A stretch of DNA of 12,778 nt. Source: Candidatus Acidiferrum typicum (GTDB taxonomy: Bacteria > Acidobacteriota > Terriglobia > Acidiferrales > UBA7541). Positions 6,055-12,412 of this stretch are shown here, piece after piece. Location: the NCBI GenBank assembly GCA_025463105.1, contig JAOAPW010000239.1, positions 1 to 12,778 on the forward strand. The letters are read 5' to 3'. Every line of letters begins with the position of its first letter. Position 1 is the stretch's first letter. The notes beneath the pieces were generated by a model. The model was not told where the DNA came from. It saw only the letters and a list, made by a program, of their open reading frames with translations, and ran no database searches. The translations under genes were made by a program, and so were the position numbers.

Positions 6055-7404
6055 TCAGTTTACCGACGCGGATGACGCAACAACTCCGGCGTCCGGGCCG
6101 CGATCGATCTCGCGGTACACCAGAAATAAATACAAAATCCCCAGCAAGGTGTACAGACCCATGAAGCCGATCAGCGTGAACCATGCGCTCCCCACGGATA
6201 CGAGCGGCGACGGGCCCTCCGATGTCCGCAGTATTCCGTAGACGAGCCACGGCTGGCGGCCGACCTCCGCAGTGATCCATCCTGCCATATTCGCGATGAA
6301 TGGAAACGGCATCGCGAGCATAATCACCCAGAGCATCCCGCGGCGGCGAAAGAGCGCTTCGCGCCAGAGCAAAAAAGCGGCAATCACAAAAATGGCGATG
6401 AAAATTGTTCCGAGTCCCACCATGATGTGATAACTGTAATAAACCAATTCGATTGGATCAGGCCATGCGTCTCGTGGAAATTGCTCGAGGCCCTTTACCT
6501 CCGCCGTCCACGCTCGATACGTCAAAAAACTGAGTCCGCGTGGAATAGTCAGCGGATTATCCAGCCGCTGATTCGCCACGTCAGGCTGTCCCAGAATCGC
6601 GAGAGGGGCGCCCCGTTCCGTGTGGAACAATCCCTCCATCGCCGCGAGCGTTACCGGCTGATATCGCGCGATCATCACACCTTGTCCGTCACCTGTCGGA
6701 TAAAGTTGGAGGATCGAGGCGATCACGCCCACGATCACGCCGACGCGCACGAACGTGCGGCCATAGTCTTCGTGCCGCCCGGCGAGAATATAAAATGCAC
6801 CGATGGTCGCCATTACGAAGCAGCCCGTTTGCACCGCGCCTATCATCGTGTGCGGGTATTGCCAGAGAGTCCACGGATTCAGCAGCAAGCCCCAGAAACT
6901 TTTCAACTCGAATGTGCCGCTCGGGCCGAGCGAATATGCGACGGGATGTTGCATCCATGCGTCCGTCGCCACGATGAAATATCCGGAAAGCCACGAGCCC
7001 ACAAAAATCATCATTGCAGAAAACCAGTGGCCGATTCTGCCAAGGCGTTTTTCACCGAACAAAAAAAGTCCCAGGAAGCTAGATTCGAGGAAAAATGAAA
7101 AAACGCCTTCCATCGCCAGCGTTTGTCCGATTACTCCGCCAGCTGCCTTTGAGAATGCCGACCAGTTCGTTCCGAACTGAAATTCCATGGGGATGCCGGT
7201 GACAACGCCGACGGCGAAGTTAATTCCGAACATCTTCGCCCAGAAACGCGCAGCGCGGTTGTAATGTTCGTTTCCGGTGCGAAGGGCCATCGTTTTCAGC
7301 ACCACAATGAGTAGAGCCAGGCCCATCGTGATTTGCGGAAAAATATAATGGAACGTTATCGTAAAGGCGAATTGAAGGCGGTCAACGGCGAGCGCGCTTT
7401 GCAC
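6055..7404 (-). CDS. cydA: Cytochrome bd quinol oxidase subunit I, short Q-loop type
   Basis: CydA oxidises quinol at the outer face of the inner membrane and reduces O2 to water with high affinity, generating proton motive force without proton pumping. Haem ligands are visible at family positions: H19 (FHYIFPQ), H185 (WQYPHTMIGA) and M328 (YHIMVGLG). E99 and E107, equivalent to E. coli E99/E107 of the proton path, are present, as is GRQPW (382-386). The 449-residue length against 522 in E. coli marks the short Q-loop form. In the quinol-site segment QPVTLAAMEG (249-258), E257 is kept but the position of E. coli K252 is Thr; the Arg two residues before the haem b558 Met is His326. The start is GTG, chosen because AAGGAG lies 6 nt upstream and the N-terminus aligns with H19. 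It forms an operon with cydB. Confidence 0.96.
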   Translation of the reverse strand: MQSALAVDRLQFAFTITFHYIFPQITMGLALLIVVLKTMALRTGNEHYNRAARFWAKMFGINFAVGVVTGIPMEFQFGTNWSAFSKAAGGVIGQTLAMEGVFSFFLESSFLGLFLFGEKRLGRIGHWFSAMMIFVGSWLSGYFIVATDAWMQHPVAYSLGPSGTFELKSFWGLLLNPWTLWQYPHTMIGAVQTGCFVMATIGAFYILAGRHEDYGRTFVRVGVIVGVIASILQLYPTGDGQGVMIARYQPVTLAAMEGLFHTERGAPLAILGQPDVANQRLDNPLTIPRGLSFLTYRAWTAEVKGLEQFPRDAWPDPIELVYYSYHIMVGLGTIFIAIFVIAAFLLWREALFRRRGMLWVIMLAMPFPFIANMAGWITAEVGRQPWLVYGILRTSEGPSPLVSVGSAWFTLIGFMGLYTLLGILYLFLVYREIDRGPDAGVVASSASVN

Positions 7405-7426
7405 GGCGGCTCCTTAACACAGACGA

Positions 7427-7432
7427 ATCATA
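7427..7432 (-). promoter_or_regulatory. Possible -10 box of cydAB
   Basis: TATGAT (5 of 6 to consensus) on the minus strand, 22 nt before the GTG start. The sequence 17 nt further upstream (TTCCCC) matches a -35 box poorly, which would suit an activator-dependent promoter, but that is inference. Confidence 0.35.
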
Positions 7433-7459
7433 CAACGTATCTAAGGTACGGGGAACTTT

Positions 7460-7492
7460 CTTACCACCAGTAATCCTTTTCGCACTAGTAAG
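7460..7492. promoter_or_regulatory. Imperfect inverted repeat upstream of cydA, possible operator
   Basis: Related arms, CTTAC plus AGT (7460-7471) and ACTAGTAAG (7484-7492), flank a T-rich centre about 28-65 bp upstream of the proposed cydA -10 box, a position typical for an activator site. It does not match the FNR (TTGAT-N4-ATCAA), ArcA or Rex consensus. Weak. Confidence 0.2.
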
Positions 7493-7700
7493 TCTGCGGG
7501 CATCGATAGAATCTCGTCCGGATCGGCAGAATCAACTGTCGACCCTCGCTAAATAGCCGTCGCTCATTTGGCAGTATAACGCCGCTGCACGTAGAAATTC
7601 CGTTCGCTCCTGTCTCATTGCGGGTGTATCGTCGGCAACTCAGAAGCTAAGTGAAATCTGCCAAGAGAATGCCAAAACCATTTCCAGCACGCTGCCACAG

Positions 7701-7722
7701 GCGAGCGGCAACCTCCGCTCGC
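7701..7722. repeat. Hairpin GCGAGCGG/CCGCTCGC upstream of cydAB
   Basis: A perfect 8-bp GC-rich stem (7701-7708 with 7715-7722) closes a 6-base loop. There is no T-run on either strand. Its role is unknown. Confidence 0.5.
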
Positions 7723-7747
7723 TACTTCCCCAGTAGTGTTTCCTCCT

Positions 7748-7767
7748 AAAAAGCCGGAACCTCCGGC
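7748..7767 (-). terminator. Terminator-like hairpin with T5 on the minus strand
   Basis: Read on the minus strand, GCCGGA (7767-7762), a 3-base loop and TCCGGC (7758-7753) are followed directly by TTTTT (7752-7748), the form of an intrinsic terminator. It overlaps the arm of a stronger 11-bp hairpin (7760-7790), so the two folds exclude each other. It would stop minus-strand transcripts about 350 bp before cydA; no gene upstream on that strand needs it. Confidence 0.4.
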
Positions 7768-7790
7768 GCTCAAATAACTAGCGCCGGAGG
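7760..7790. repeat. 11-bp perfect GC-rich hairpin
   Basis: CCTCCGGCGCT (7760-7770) and AGCGCCGGAGG (7780-7790) pair perfectly around a 9-base A/T-rich loop, and two further outer pairs are possible after one mismatch. On the minus strand its 3' arm overlaps the terminator-like hairpin at 7748-7767. Confidence 0.65.
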
Positions 7791-7986
7791 CTCGAACCCG
7801 CAAGGTTTCTACAACTGGAACAGATCGCCTCTTGGCCTGCCTGAGTAGGGCTTAACCTGGTCGAGTGCCCTTCGATTCTGCGCAGATTGCAGCCACTGGT
7901 TGGCGGACCCCGAAGAGATCGATGAGCCTTTAGCGGCCGCCTTCGCATCCTATGTTCAGTATTGTTGGTAATGACGGAGGCTCCAT

Positions 7987-8436
7987 ATGCCTGTCATCCG
8001 TGCCTGCAGTCATTGCGGACAGAAGAACCGCATTCAAGCCAAAAATCTTGCCGACACTGGTTATTGCGGAAAATGTAAGTCGCCCTTGCCGCCAATTGCC
8101 GAACCTATCGCTGTCGATGAGACGTTATTTGATGAAATCGTTCAAAATGCTCGCGTTCCCGTGCTCGTGGATTTCTGGGCGGAGTGGTGCGGACCCTGTC
8201 GCCTTGCTGCCCCTGAAGTCGCGAGTACGGCTGCGGACATGGCGGGCAAGGCAGTCGTGTTAAAAGTCGACACGGAAAAATATCCTCAACTTGCCGGGCG
8301 CTTCGATGTTCGTGGCATACCCAACTTTGTTGTGCTCTCCGGTGGCCGCGTAGTAAAACAGCAGGCAGGCTTGGTAGGCCGCGACCAGATGGAGCGGTGG
8401 CTCAGTTCCGCCGCACCCACGAGGATGAGCGCCTAG
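7987..8436 (+). CDS. trxC: Thioredoxin 2 (TrxC-type) with N-terminal zinc finger
   Basis: A 149-residue cytoplasmic thioredoxin that reduces protein disulfides. An N-terminal zinc-binding module has C7-x2-C10 and C27-x2-C30, the TrxC signature (E. coli TrxC is 139 residues). The thioredoxin fold follows (about 43-142), with the active site FWAEWCGPC at 63-71 (catalytic C68 and C71) and the cis-proline in GIP at 110-112. GGAGG lies 7 nt before the ATG. There is no signal peptide. It is divergent from cydAB, and the shared theme of oxygen and redox stress is suggestive only. Loss of the four zinc Cys would be expected to alter redox tuning; here all four are kept. Confidence 0.94.
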   Translation: MPVIRACSHCGQKNRIQAKNLADTGYCGKCKSPLPPIAEPIAVDETLFDEIVQNARVPVLVDFWAEWCGPCRLAAPEVASTAADMAGKAVVLKVDTEKYPQLAGRFDVRGIPNFVVLSGGRVVKQQAGLVGRDQMERWLSSAAPTRMSA

Positions 8437-8482
8437 AGCGGTGCTGCAACGAGTCGCAACTCGCCACAACTATGCCCTGTCC

Positions 8483-8505
8483 CGCTTCGAATGAAGCGTT
8501 CCGCT
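8483..8505. repeat. Hairpin between trxC and galU, related to the tsaD insert
   Basis: CGCTTC (8483-8488) and GAAGCG (8493-8498) form a 6-bp stem with loop GAAT, followed by TTCCGC. The segment resembles 3707-3729 inside tsaD (same stem, different loop, then TTCAGC) in the same orientation. There is no T-run, so terminator function for trxC is doubtful. Confidence 0.5.
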
Positions 8506-8595
8506 CGCAGCCTCACACTACAAATCCTTCTTCGACAGCTCTCAAGCGTGGTTACTAAACATTAAGCTTCCGCTAACTCTCAGGTATCACATGGA

Positions 8596-8625
8596 TTGAC
8601 TTGCTGGGCTGGCGGCACGTAAGGT
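8596..8625 (+). promoter_or_regulatory. Possible galU promoter
   Basis: TTGACT (8596-8601, 5 of 6 to the -35 consensus), an 18-bp spacer and TAAGGT (8620-8625, 3 of 6 to the -10 consensus). The implied leader is about 15 nt. The -35 is good and the -10 poor. Confidence 0.35.
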
Positions 8626-8646
8626 AACTGGGCGGCGAAAAAACTT

Positions 8647-9540
8647 ATGACCGACAAACCACAACGAGTTCGCAAAGCTGTCCTGCCGGCGGCGGGACTG
8701 GGCACACGATTTCTACCGGCGACCAAGGCGCAGCCCAAGGAAATGCTGCCTGTTGTTGACAAGCCGCTCATTCAATATGTGGTGGAAGAATGCGTGGCTT
8801 CGGGGATCGAGAACATCATCATTGTTACCGGTCGCGGGAAAAATGCGATTGAAGATCACTTCGATTCCTCGCCGGAACTGGAAAGTTTTCTGGAGAGCAA
8901 GGGCAAGTCGGATCTGGCTGAACTCGTTCACAACATCGGCAACATGGTGCATTTCAGTTATACGCGGCAGAAAGAGCCGCTGGGCCTCGGACACGCCGTG
9001 CTGGTCGCAAGAGAGTTGGTTGGCAATGAGCCATTTGCCGTGCTGTTGGGCGATGTGATCATTCCCGGCTCGCGACCCGCGACGCAGCAACTGGTGGAAG
9101 TGTTCGAGGCTACCGGTAAAGGTGCGATCACCGTCGAAGAAATACCCCGCGAAAAAACCGGATTGTACGGCATCGTGGACGTCGAACCAGCGGGAGATTC
9201 GCGCTGGGGCAAACGGCTCATGAAAATTCGCGATCTGGTGGAGAAACCGAGTCCGTCCGAGGCGCCTTCTAACCTGGCCGTTACCGGGCGGTACCTTTTG
9301 CCGCCGGAAGTTTTCGATTGTCTGGAGCGGACCCAGCCTGGACGGGGCGGCGAGATTCAATTGACCGATGGATTGCGTTTGCTAGCAAAGGAAACCGGGC
9401 TGTACGCCCATGTTTTCGACGGGAAATCGTACGATGCCGGCGACAAATTGGGTTTTCTGAAGGCCACCGTGGAAATCGGGCTGGAAAACCAGGAGTTTGG
9501 CGGAGATTTCCGGGAATATCTGCGGTCGCTCAAGCTGTAA
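8647..9540 (+). CDS. galU: UTP-glucose-1-phosphate uridylyltransferase
   Basis: A 297-residue protein, the usual GalU length. It makes UDP-glucose from UTP and glucose-1-phosphate for polysaccharide, trehalose and envelope synthesis. The nucleotide-binding signature LPAAGLGTRFLPATK is at 13-27, followed by KEMLPVVDKPLIQYVVEE (31-48), LGLGHAV near 113-119, FAVLLGDV near 133-140 (the Asp of the metal site), EKTGLYGIV near 174-182, LVEKP near 198-202, and GEIQLTDGL and YDAGDKLGF toward the C-terminus. RmlA-type enzymes lack this combination. The Shine-Dalgarno sequence is weak (GGCGGCG about 8 nt upstream), but the N-terminus aligns with the family. It stands alone, followed by a convergent fmdB. 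Confidence 0.96.
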   Translation: MTDKPQRVRKAVLPAAGLGTRFLPATKAQPKEMLPVVDKPLIQYVVEECVASGIENIIIVTGRGKNAIEDHFDSSPELESFLESKGKSDLAELVHNIGNMVHFSYTRQKEPLGLGHAVLVARELVGNEPFAVLLGDVIIPGSRPATQQLVEVFEATGKGAITVEEIPREKTGLYGIVDVEPAGDSRWGKRLMKIRDLVEKPSPSEAPSNLAVTGRYLLPPEVFDCLERTQPGRGGEIQLTDGLRLLAKETGLYAHVFDGKSYDAGDKLGFLKATVEIGLENQEFGGDFREYLRSLKL

Positions 9541-9586
9541 AGTGGCAAGGAGTTGATTAGTTCTCGCTACTTCCAGGAAGGTAAAC

Positions 9587-9619
9587 CCGCACCCTTCACA
9601 AAAAACGTGAAGAGTGCGG
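9587..9619. terminator. Long hairpin between galU and fmdB
   Basis: A 13-bp stem with one mismatch (9587-9599 with 9607-9619) closes a 7-base A-rich loop, 46 bp after the galU stop. It lacks a downstream T-run on the plus strand. It may still help end galU transcripts or be another dispersed palindrome. Confidence 0.4.
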
Positions 9620-9645
9620 CACCCAACATTTCATCCCTCGACGGC

Positions 9646-9674
9646 GTCATTCCGTGAGAAGCGAGGAATACCTC
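9646..9674. repeat. Half-copy of the GTCATTCC element
   Basis: It begins GTCATTCCG and continues to GAGGAAT and CCTC, resembling the left half of the element at 2995-3082; the right half (GGAATGAC) is absent. The end GAGG/CCTC can form a small hairpin before an A/T-rich stretch. Confidence 0.4.
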
Positions 9675-9766
9675 TTGAATTAATTTTTCTCAACCTGTTA
9701 AGCCGCGTCTTGCAAAATCAGCGATGGGCTCTTTCGATTCTTGCTATTTATTTTAATTCACGGAGA

Positions 9767-10105
9767 TCATTTTTCTTTGGAAGCGGCGAGCTTCTTTGAT
9801 TCCCTTGAGGAATCTGATTTGGAATCGGATTTCGAGGATTTTTCGGACTTCTCTGACTTCTCGGATTTTTCCGATTTCTCGGACTTTTCGGATTTCTCGG
9901 ATTTCTGGCCGTCTCCGCCCGAGGTTTTCCTTCCGTAATCGGTGACGTACCAACCGCTGCCCTTGAACTGGATTGCGGGAGCAGTGAGCACGGATTCTAC
10001 TTTGCCGCCACAGTGCGGACATTTTTTCAGGTGGGGGCCGTTCAAATTTTCGATCTTATCGGTGTGACGATCGCACTTCAGGCAACGGTACTCGTAGAGC
10101 GGCAA
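9767..10105 (-). CDS. FmdB-family zinc ribbon protein with (Lys-Ser-Glu)7 tail
   Basis: A 112-residue protein. Residues 1-42 are an FmdB/CxxC_CxxC_SSSS zinc ribbon: MPLYEYRC start, C8-x2-C11 and C29-P-H-C32. AIQFKGSGWYVTDYGRK (44-60) is the usual continuation. From residue 68 a Lys-Ser-Glu triplet occurs seven times, then a Ser/Lys/Asp-rich end: charged and surely disordered. The start is TTG (10105-10103), chosen because GGAGGA lies 8 nt upstream and the family begins M-P-x-Y-x-Y exactly there; upstream codons are not family-like. Family members are called regulators after FmdB of Methylophilus, but the molecular role is not established. It converges on galU. The triplet codons vary synonymously, so the repeat is not a recent DNA slippage product. 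Confidence 0.88.
   Translation of the reverse strand: MPLYEYRCLKCDRHTDKIENLNGPHLKKCPHCGGKVESVLTAPAIQFKGSGWYVTDYGRKTSGGDGQKSEKSEKSEKSEKSEKSEKSEKSSKSDSKSDSSRESKKLAASKEK
9839..9905. repeat. 9-bp tandem repeat encoding Lys-Ser-Glu in fmdB
   Basis: About seven 9-bp units lie within the 3' part of fmdB. Units differ mostly at third codon positions (Lys AAA/AAG, Ser TCC/TCA/TCG, Glu GAA/GAG). The opposite strand reads Ser-Asp-Phe repeats, a shadow. Confidence 0.8.
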
Positions 10106-10185
10106 TTCGTGTCTCCTCCAGCTTAGTGATGATCCATTTATCTTATCACGCTGCGCAACTTCTCCCATGTTCGTAAGGCCTAGTA

Positions 10186-10255
10186 GGACAGACACTCTTG
10201 TCTGTCCAGTTTCGCGCAGGTACAACACAAGCCGGACAGGCAAAAGCGCCTGTCC
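10186..10255. repeat. Pair of GGACAG...CTGTCC hairpins upstream of rsmI
   Basis: Hairpin 1 pairs GGACAGACA with TGTCTGTCC (10186-10207, 4-base loop). Hairpin 2 pairs GGACAGGC with GCCTGTCC (10234-10255, 6-base loop). They share the GGACAG/CTGTCC arms and lie between the divergent fmdB and rsmI, 50-120 bp before the rsmI start. They look like two units of a dispersed intergenic palindrome. Confidence 0.65.
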
Positions 10256-10304
10256 CACCAAACCCGCGCGGCCTGCGTGGTAAACTCGGCGTCTGGAACT
10301 GACC

Positions 10305-11168
10305 ATGAACATGAAAACTGAACGCGAAGCCGGGACGGGGTGCCTGTACCTGGTGGCTACACCGATTGGAAATCTGGAAGACATTACCCTGCGTGCTGTA
10401 CGAATTCTGAAGGAGGCGGACGTCATCGCCTGCGAAGACACGCGGCAGACGCAGAAGCTTCTGCAGCATTACGGGATTCGCAAGGAAATGGTCAGTTACC
10501 ACGAACATAATGAATTGACGCGGTCGCCGGAATTGGTGATTGAACTCGAGCAGGGCGCCAAGGTTGCTCTCGTGAGCGATGCGGGTACGCCGGGAATATC
10601 CGACCCTGGGCATCGCCTGGTGACGCTCTGCCTGCGTCACCAGATTCCCGTAGTGCCCATTCCCGGGCCCTCGGCATTGGTTGCGGCGCTGGTAGCTTCC
10701 GGGCTGCCAACGGATGAGTTCTTGTTCGTGGGTTTTTTGCCGCCGCGCCATGGAGCGCGAAGAAAAGCGCTCGATGCATTGAAGGCGGAATCGCGAACGC
10801 TGATTTTTTACGAGGCGCCGCACCGGGTTGTCGAAGCGCTCGCCGATGCCGCGGACATTCTGGGGCCTCGCCCGGCGGTGATCGCGCGGGAAGTGACGAA
10901 GATGCATGAGGAATTTCTTCGAGGCCCGCTCCCTGAGTTGCTCGAAATTGCGCGTAAACGAGCGCCGCGAGGTGAAATTACGCTGCTGATCGGGGCCGGC
11001 GATCCACAGGCGCAGCAGCAGGCGGAGCCAGGCGTGTCACTCAAGCAGCGAGTCGAACAACTCGAGACTGAGGCAGGAGTTGATCGCAAAGCGGCGCTCA
11101 AGCAGGCGGCACGCGAACGTGGGCTGGGAAAACGCGAGGCGTACAAGCAGCTGTTGCTGGACCGCTAA
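10305..11168 (+). CDS. rsmI: 16S rRNA (cytidine-1402-2'-O)-methyltransferase
   Basis: A 287-residue protein matching RsmI length (E. coli 286). RsmI 2'-O-methylates C1402 in the 16S rRNA decoding centre using SAM. Tetrapyrrole methylase-fold motifs are clear: LYLVATPIGNLEDITLRA (14-31), CEDTR (43-47), SYHEHNE (64-70), LVSDAGTPGISDPG (89-102), PIPGPSA (118-124), VGFLPP (142-147) and FYEAPHR (168-174). The C-terminal part (about 240-287) is a Lys/Arg-rich helical domain ending in QAARERGLGKREAYKQLLL, typical of the family. The first ATG is used here; a second in-frame ATG lies 6 nt later and no strong ribosome binding site separates them (GGAA about 8 nt before the first). A TAAACT box about 20 nt upstream may be the -10. 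Confidence 0.96.
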   Translation: MNMKTEREAGTGCLYLVATPIGNLEDITLRAVRILKEADVIACEDTRQTQKLLQHYGIRKEMVSYHEHNELTRSPELVIELEQGAKVALVSDAGTPGISDPGHRLVTLCLRHQIPVVPIPGPSALVAALVASGLPTDEFLFVGFLPPRHGARRKALDALKAESRTLIFYEAPHRVVEALADAADILGPRPAVIAREVTKMHEEFLRGPLPELLEIARKRAPRGEITLLIGAGDPQAQQQAEPGVSLKQRVEQLETEAGVDRKAALKQAARERGLGKREAYKQLLLDR

Positions 11169-11201
11169 TGTCAGGCTCTTGAAAAATCAACCGAGGATGC
11201 C

Positions 11202-11238
11202 GGAATTTGAAATCTGAGATTTGAAATTTTAAAGTTCA
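11202..11238. repeat. A/T-rich 7-bp-period repeat, second copy
   Basis: Four to five diverged GARATTT-like 7-mers, with a start nearly identical to that of the longer copy at 2861-2928 over about 24 bases. It lies about 33 bp after the rsmI stop, in the same orientation as the first copy. Confidence 0.6.
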
Positions 11239-11276
11239 GAGCAACTCGCCTGAAGATGCTGCGGAGACCGTACATG

Positions 11277-11357
11277 TTTCCGGCGGGCTCCAAGTAGAGC
11301 CCGCACCCGTTTCCGGCGGGCTCTGAGTAGAGACCGCGACCGTTTCCGGCGGGCTCC
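11277..11357. repeat. Tandem array of the 33-bp hairpin repeat (copies B1, B2, partial B3)
   Basis: Units start at 11277, 11310 and 11343, exactly 33 bp apart, each with TTTCCGGCGGGCTC. B1 has perfect arms GCGGGCTC/GAGCCCGC; B2 has one mismatch in the stem (GAGACCGC); B3 stops after its first 15 bases, at the loop. The array occupies the gap between the convergent rsmI and dusB, ending 10 bp before the dusB stop. Confidence 0.85.
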
Positions 11358-11367
11358 TCTTCAATAC

Positions 11368-12375
11368 TCAGGGTGAACACGTAGCGCTCGCACTCGTCGG
11401 AGTGACAGTGTCGGCAAAAAAGGAATCCACTCGGTCGAGAATTTCCGCGGACGTGCGGGCTGTATGAACGTTCCGGCGCAATTCGCTGCCGTTACGAACT
11501 CCGTGGGTGAACCAGCAGGCGAATTGTTTCATCTTGCCGATGGCGTCGGGCCATTCGGTGTCCACCAGATTGCGGAAGTAGGTGGAGAGCAATTCGTAGC
11601 GGTCCCTTTCCGTGGGTTCAACGCACGACCCGGTTTCCACATACTGAGCAATTTGACGGAAAATCCAGGGATTGGTCGACGCGGCGCGGCCAATCATTAC
11701 GGCATCACAGCCCGTTTCACGGACCATTCTCGCGGCGTCTTCGGGGGAGTTGATATCGCCGTTGCCGATCACCGGAATCGAGACCGCCTGTTTCACTGCA
11801 CGAATAATATTCCAATCGGCGCTTCCTGTGTAAGCCTGCAGGCGCGTGCGAGGATGAACGGCGATTCCCTCGATGCCGATTTGCTCGGCCATGCGCGCTA
11901 CTTCCACCGCGACGATGCTGGTTTCATCCCATCCGGCGCGGATTTTTATGGTCAGCGGAATGGTCACAGCCGCGCGCACCGAGCGCAACACTTGTTCGAG
12001 CGCTTTCAAGTCACGTAACAGGCCCGAGCCGCCGCACTTGACCACTTTTTTTGCCGGACATCCGAGGTTGATATCTACGAAATCGAAGCCGAGTTGCTCG
12101 ACCATGCTCGCTGCGCTCGCCATCACCTTCGGGTCCGCGCCGAACAATTGTCCGGTAATCGGATGTTCGTCCGGCTCAAAAAAAAGATAGCGCGAAGTGC
12201 GCGCGGCGTTGCGCGTGATGCATTCGGCGCTGGTGAATTCGGTCATGATCAGGCCGCAGCCGCCGAGGCCGCGAATCATGCGGCGAAAAACGGTGTCCGT
12301 CACGCCGGCCATTGGTGCGAGTACCGTTGCCGGAGCGATGTGCGTATCACGAATTGTGAATTTTGCGGGTAGCAT
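11368..12375 (-). CDS. dusB: tRNA-dihydrouridine synthase, DusB-type
   Basis: A 335-residue FMN-dependent enzyme that reduces uridines in the tRNA D-loop with NADPH. The TIM barrel carries LAPMAGVTD (19-27), NLGCPAKKVVKCGGSGLLRD (103-122) with catalytic C106, KIRAGWD (144-150), HPRTRLQAYTGSADW (174-188), GNGDI (204-208) and MIGRAASTNPWIF (227-239). A helical C-terminal domain follows. The order and spacing fit DusB. I chose the ATG at 12375-12373; an in-frame TTG 18 nt upstream lies inside a hairpin repeat and would add residues encoded by the repeat. The ribosome binding site is weak (GGAAAA next to the ATG). dusB lies 37 bp after a BlaI-family gene on the same strand, with the repeat filling the gap. 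The last dozen residues, Thr/Ser/Ala-rich, look non-conserved. Confidence 0.95.
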   Translation of the reverse strand: MLPAKFTIRDTHIAPATVLAPMAGVTDTVFRRMIRGLGGCGLIMTEFTSAECITRNAARTSRYLFFEPDEHPITGQLFGADPKVMASAASMVEQLGFDFVDINLGCPAKKVVKCGGSGLLRDLKALEQVLRSVRAAVTIPLTIKIRAGWDETSIVAVEVARMAEQIGIEGIAVHPRTRLQAYTGSADWNIIRAVKQAVSIPVIGNGDINSPEDAARMVRETGCDAVMIGRAASTNPWIFRQIAQYVETGSCVEPTERDRYELLSTYFRNLVDTEWPDAIGKMKQFACWFTHGVRNGSELRRNVHTARTSAEILDRVDSFFADTVTPTSASATCSP

Positions 12376-12376
12376 T

Positions 12377-12409
12377 TTTCCGGCGGGCTGCAAGTACAGC
12401 CCGCACCCG
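12377..12409. repeat. Single 33-bp hairpin repeat between the BlaI-family gene and dusB (copy C)
   Basis: It matches unit B1 (11277-11309) at 31 of 33 positions, and the two differences are complementary: the arms are GCGGGCTG and CAGCCCGC instead of GCGGGCTC and GAGCCCGC. It starts 2 bp upstream of the dusB ATG (minus-strand sense) and ends 3 bp from the stop of the preceding gene. Confidence 0.85.
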
Positions 12410-12412
12410 GTT

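Larger units (their letters stand above)
7405..7986. other. 582-bp divergent intergenic region between cydA and trxC
   Basis: It must hold the divergent promoters of cydAB (minus) and trxC (plus). Recognisable items are the possible cydA -10 box and operator-like repeat, a hairpin at 7701-7722 (GCGAGCGG/CCGCTCGC), and overlapping hairpins with a T-run at 7748-7793. A 28-codon frame on the minus strand (about 7535-7621) lacks a ribosome binding site. No tRNA, rRNA or credible longer gene is seen. Confidence 0.7.

Noticed and set aside
6427..7098. 223-codon plus-strand frame opposite cydA
   Set aside because: Antisense shadow of cydA; composition is Arg/His-rich with no motif.
7535..7621. 28-codon minus-strand frame upstream of cydA (starts MRQERTEFLR)
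   Set aside because: No ribosome binding site, very short and no recognisable family; kept only as a remark.
7755..7800. GGTTCGAGCC on the minus strand, reminiscent of a tRNA T-loop
   Set aside because: It is part of a symmetric 11-bp hairpin; no acceptor, D or anticodon arm can be built around it.
9839..9905. Regular short repeats suggesting a CRISPR array
   Set aside because: The units are 9 bp without spacers and lie within a coding frame.
9741..9938. Plus-strand frame encoding Ser-Asp-Phe repeats
   Set aside because: It is the complementary shadow of the fmdB Lys-Ser-Glu repeat, and the minus frame has the zinc ribbon and a ribosome binding site.
9767..10441. 224-codon reading of the fmdB frame starting at 10441
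   Set aside because: The upstream half is not family-like and overlaps rsmI; the TTG at 10105 with its ribosome binding site fits the family start.
11277..11357. 33-bp periodic units suggesting a CRISPR array
   Set aside because: Units are directly adjacent with no unique spacers, decay quickly, and no cas gene is present.
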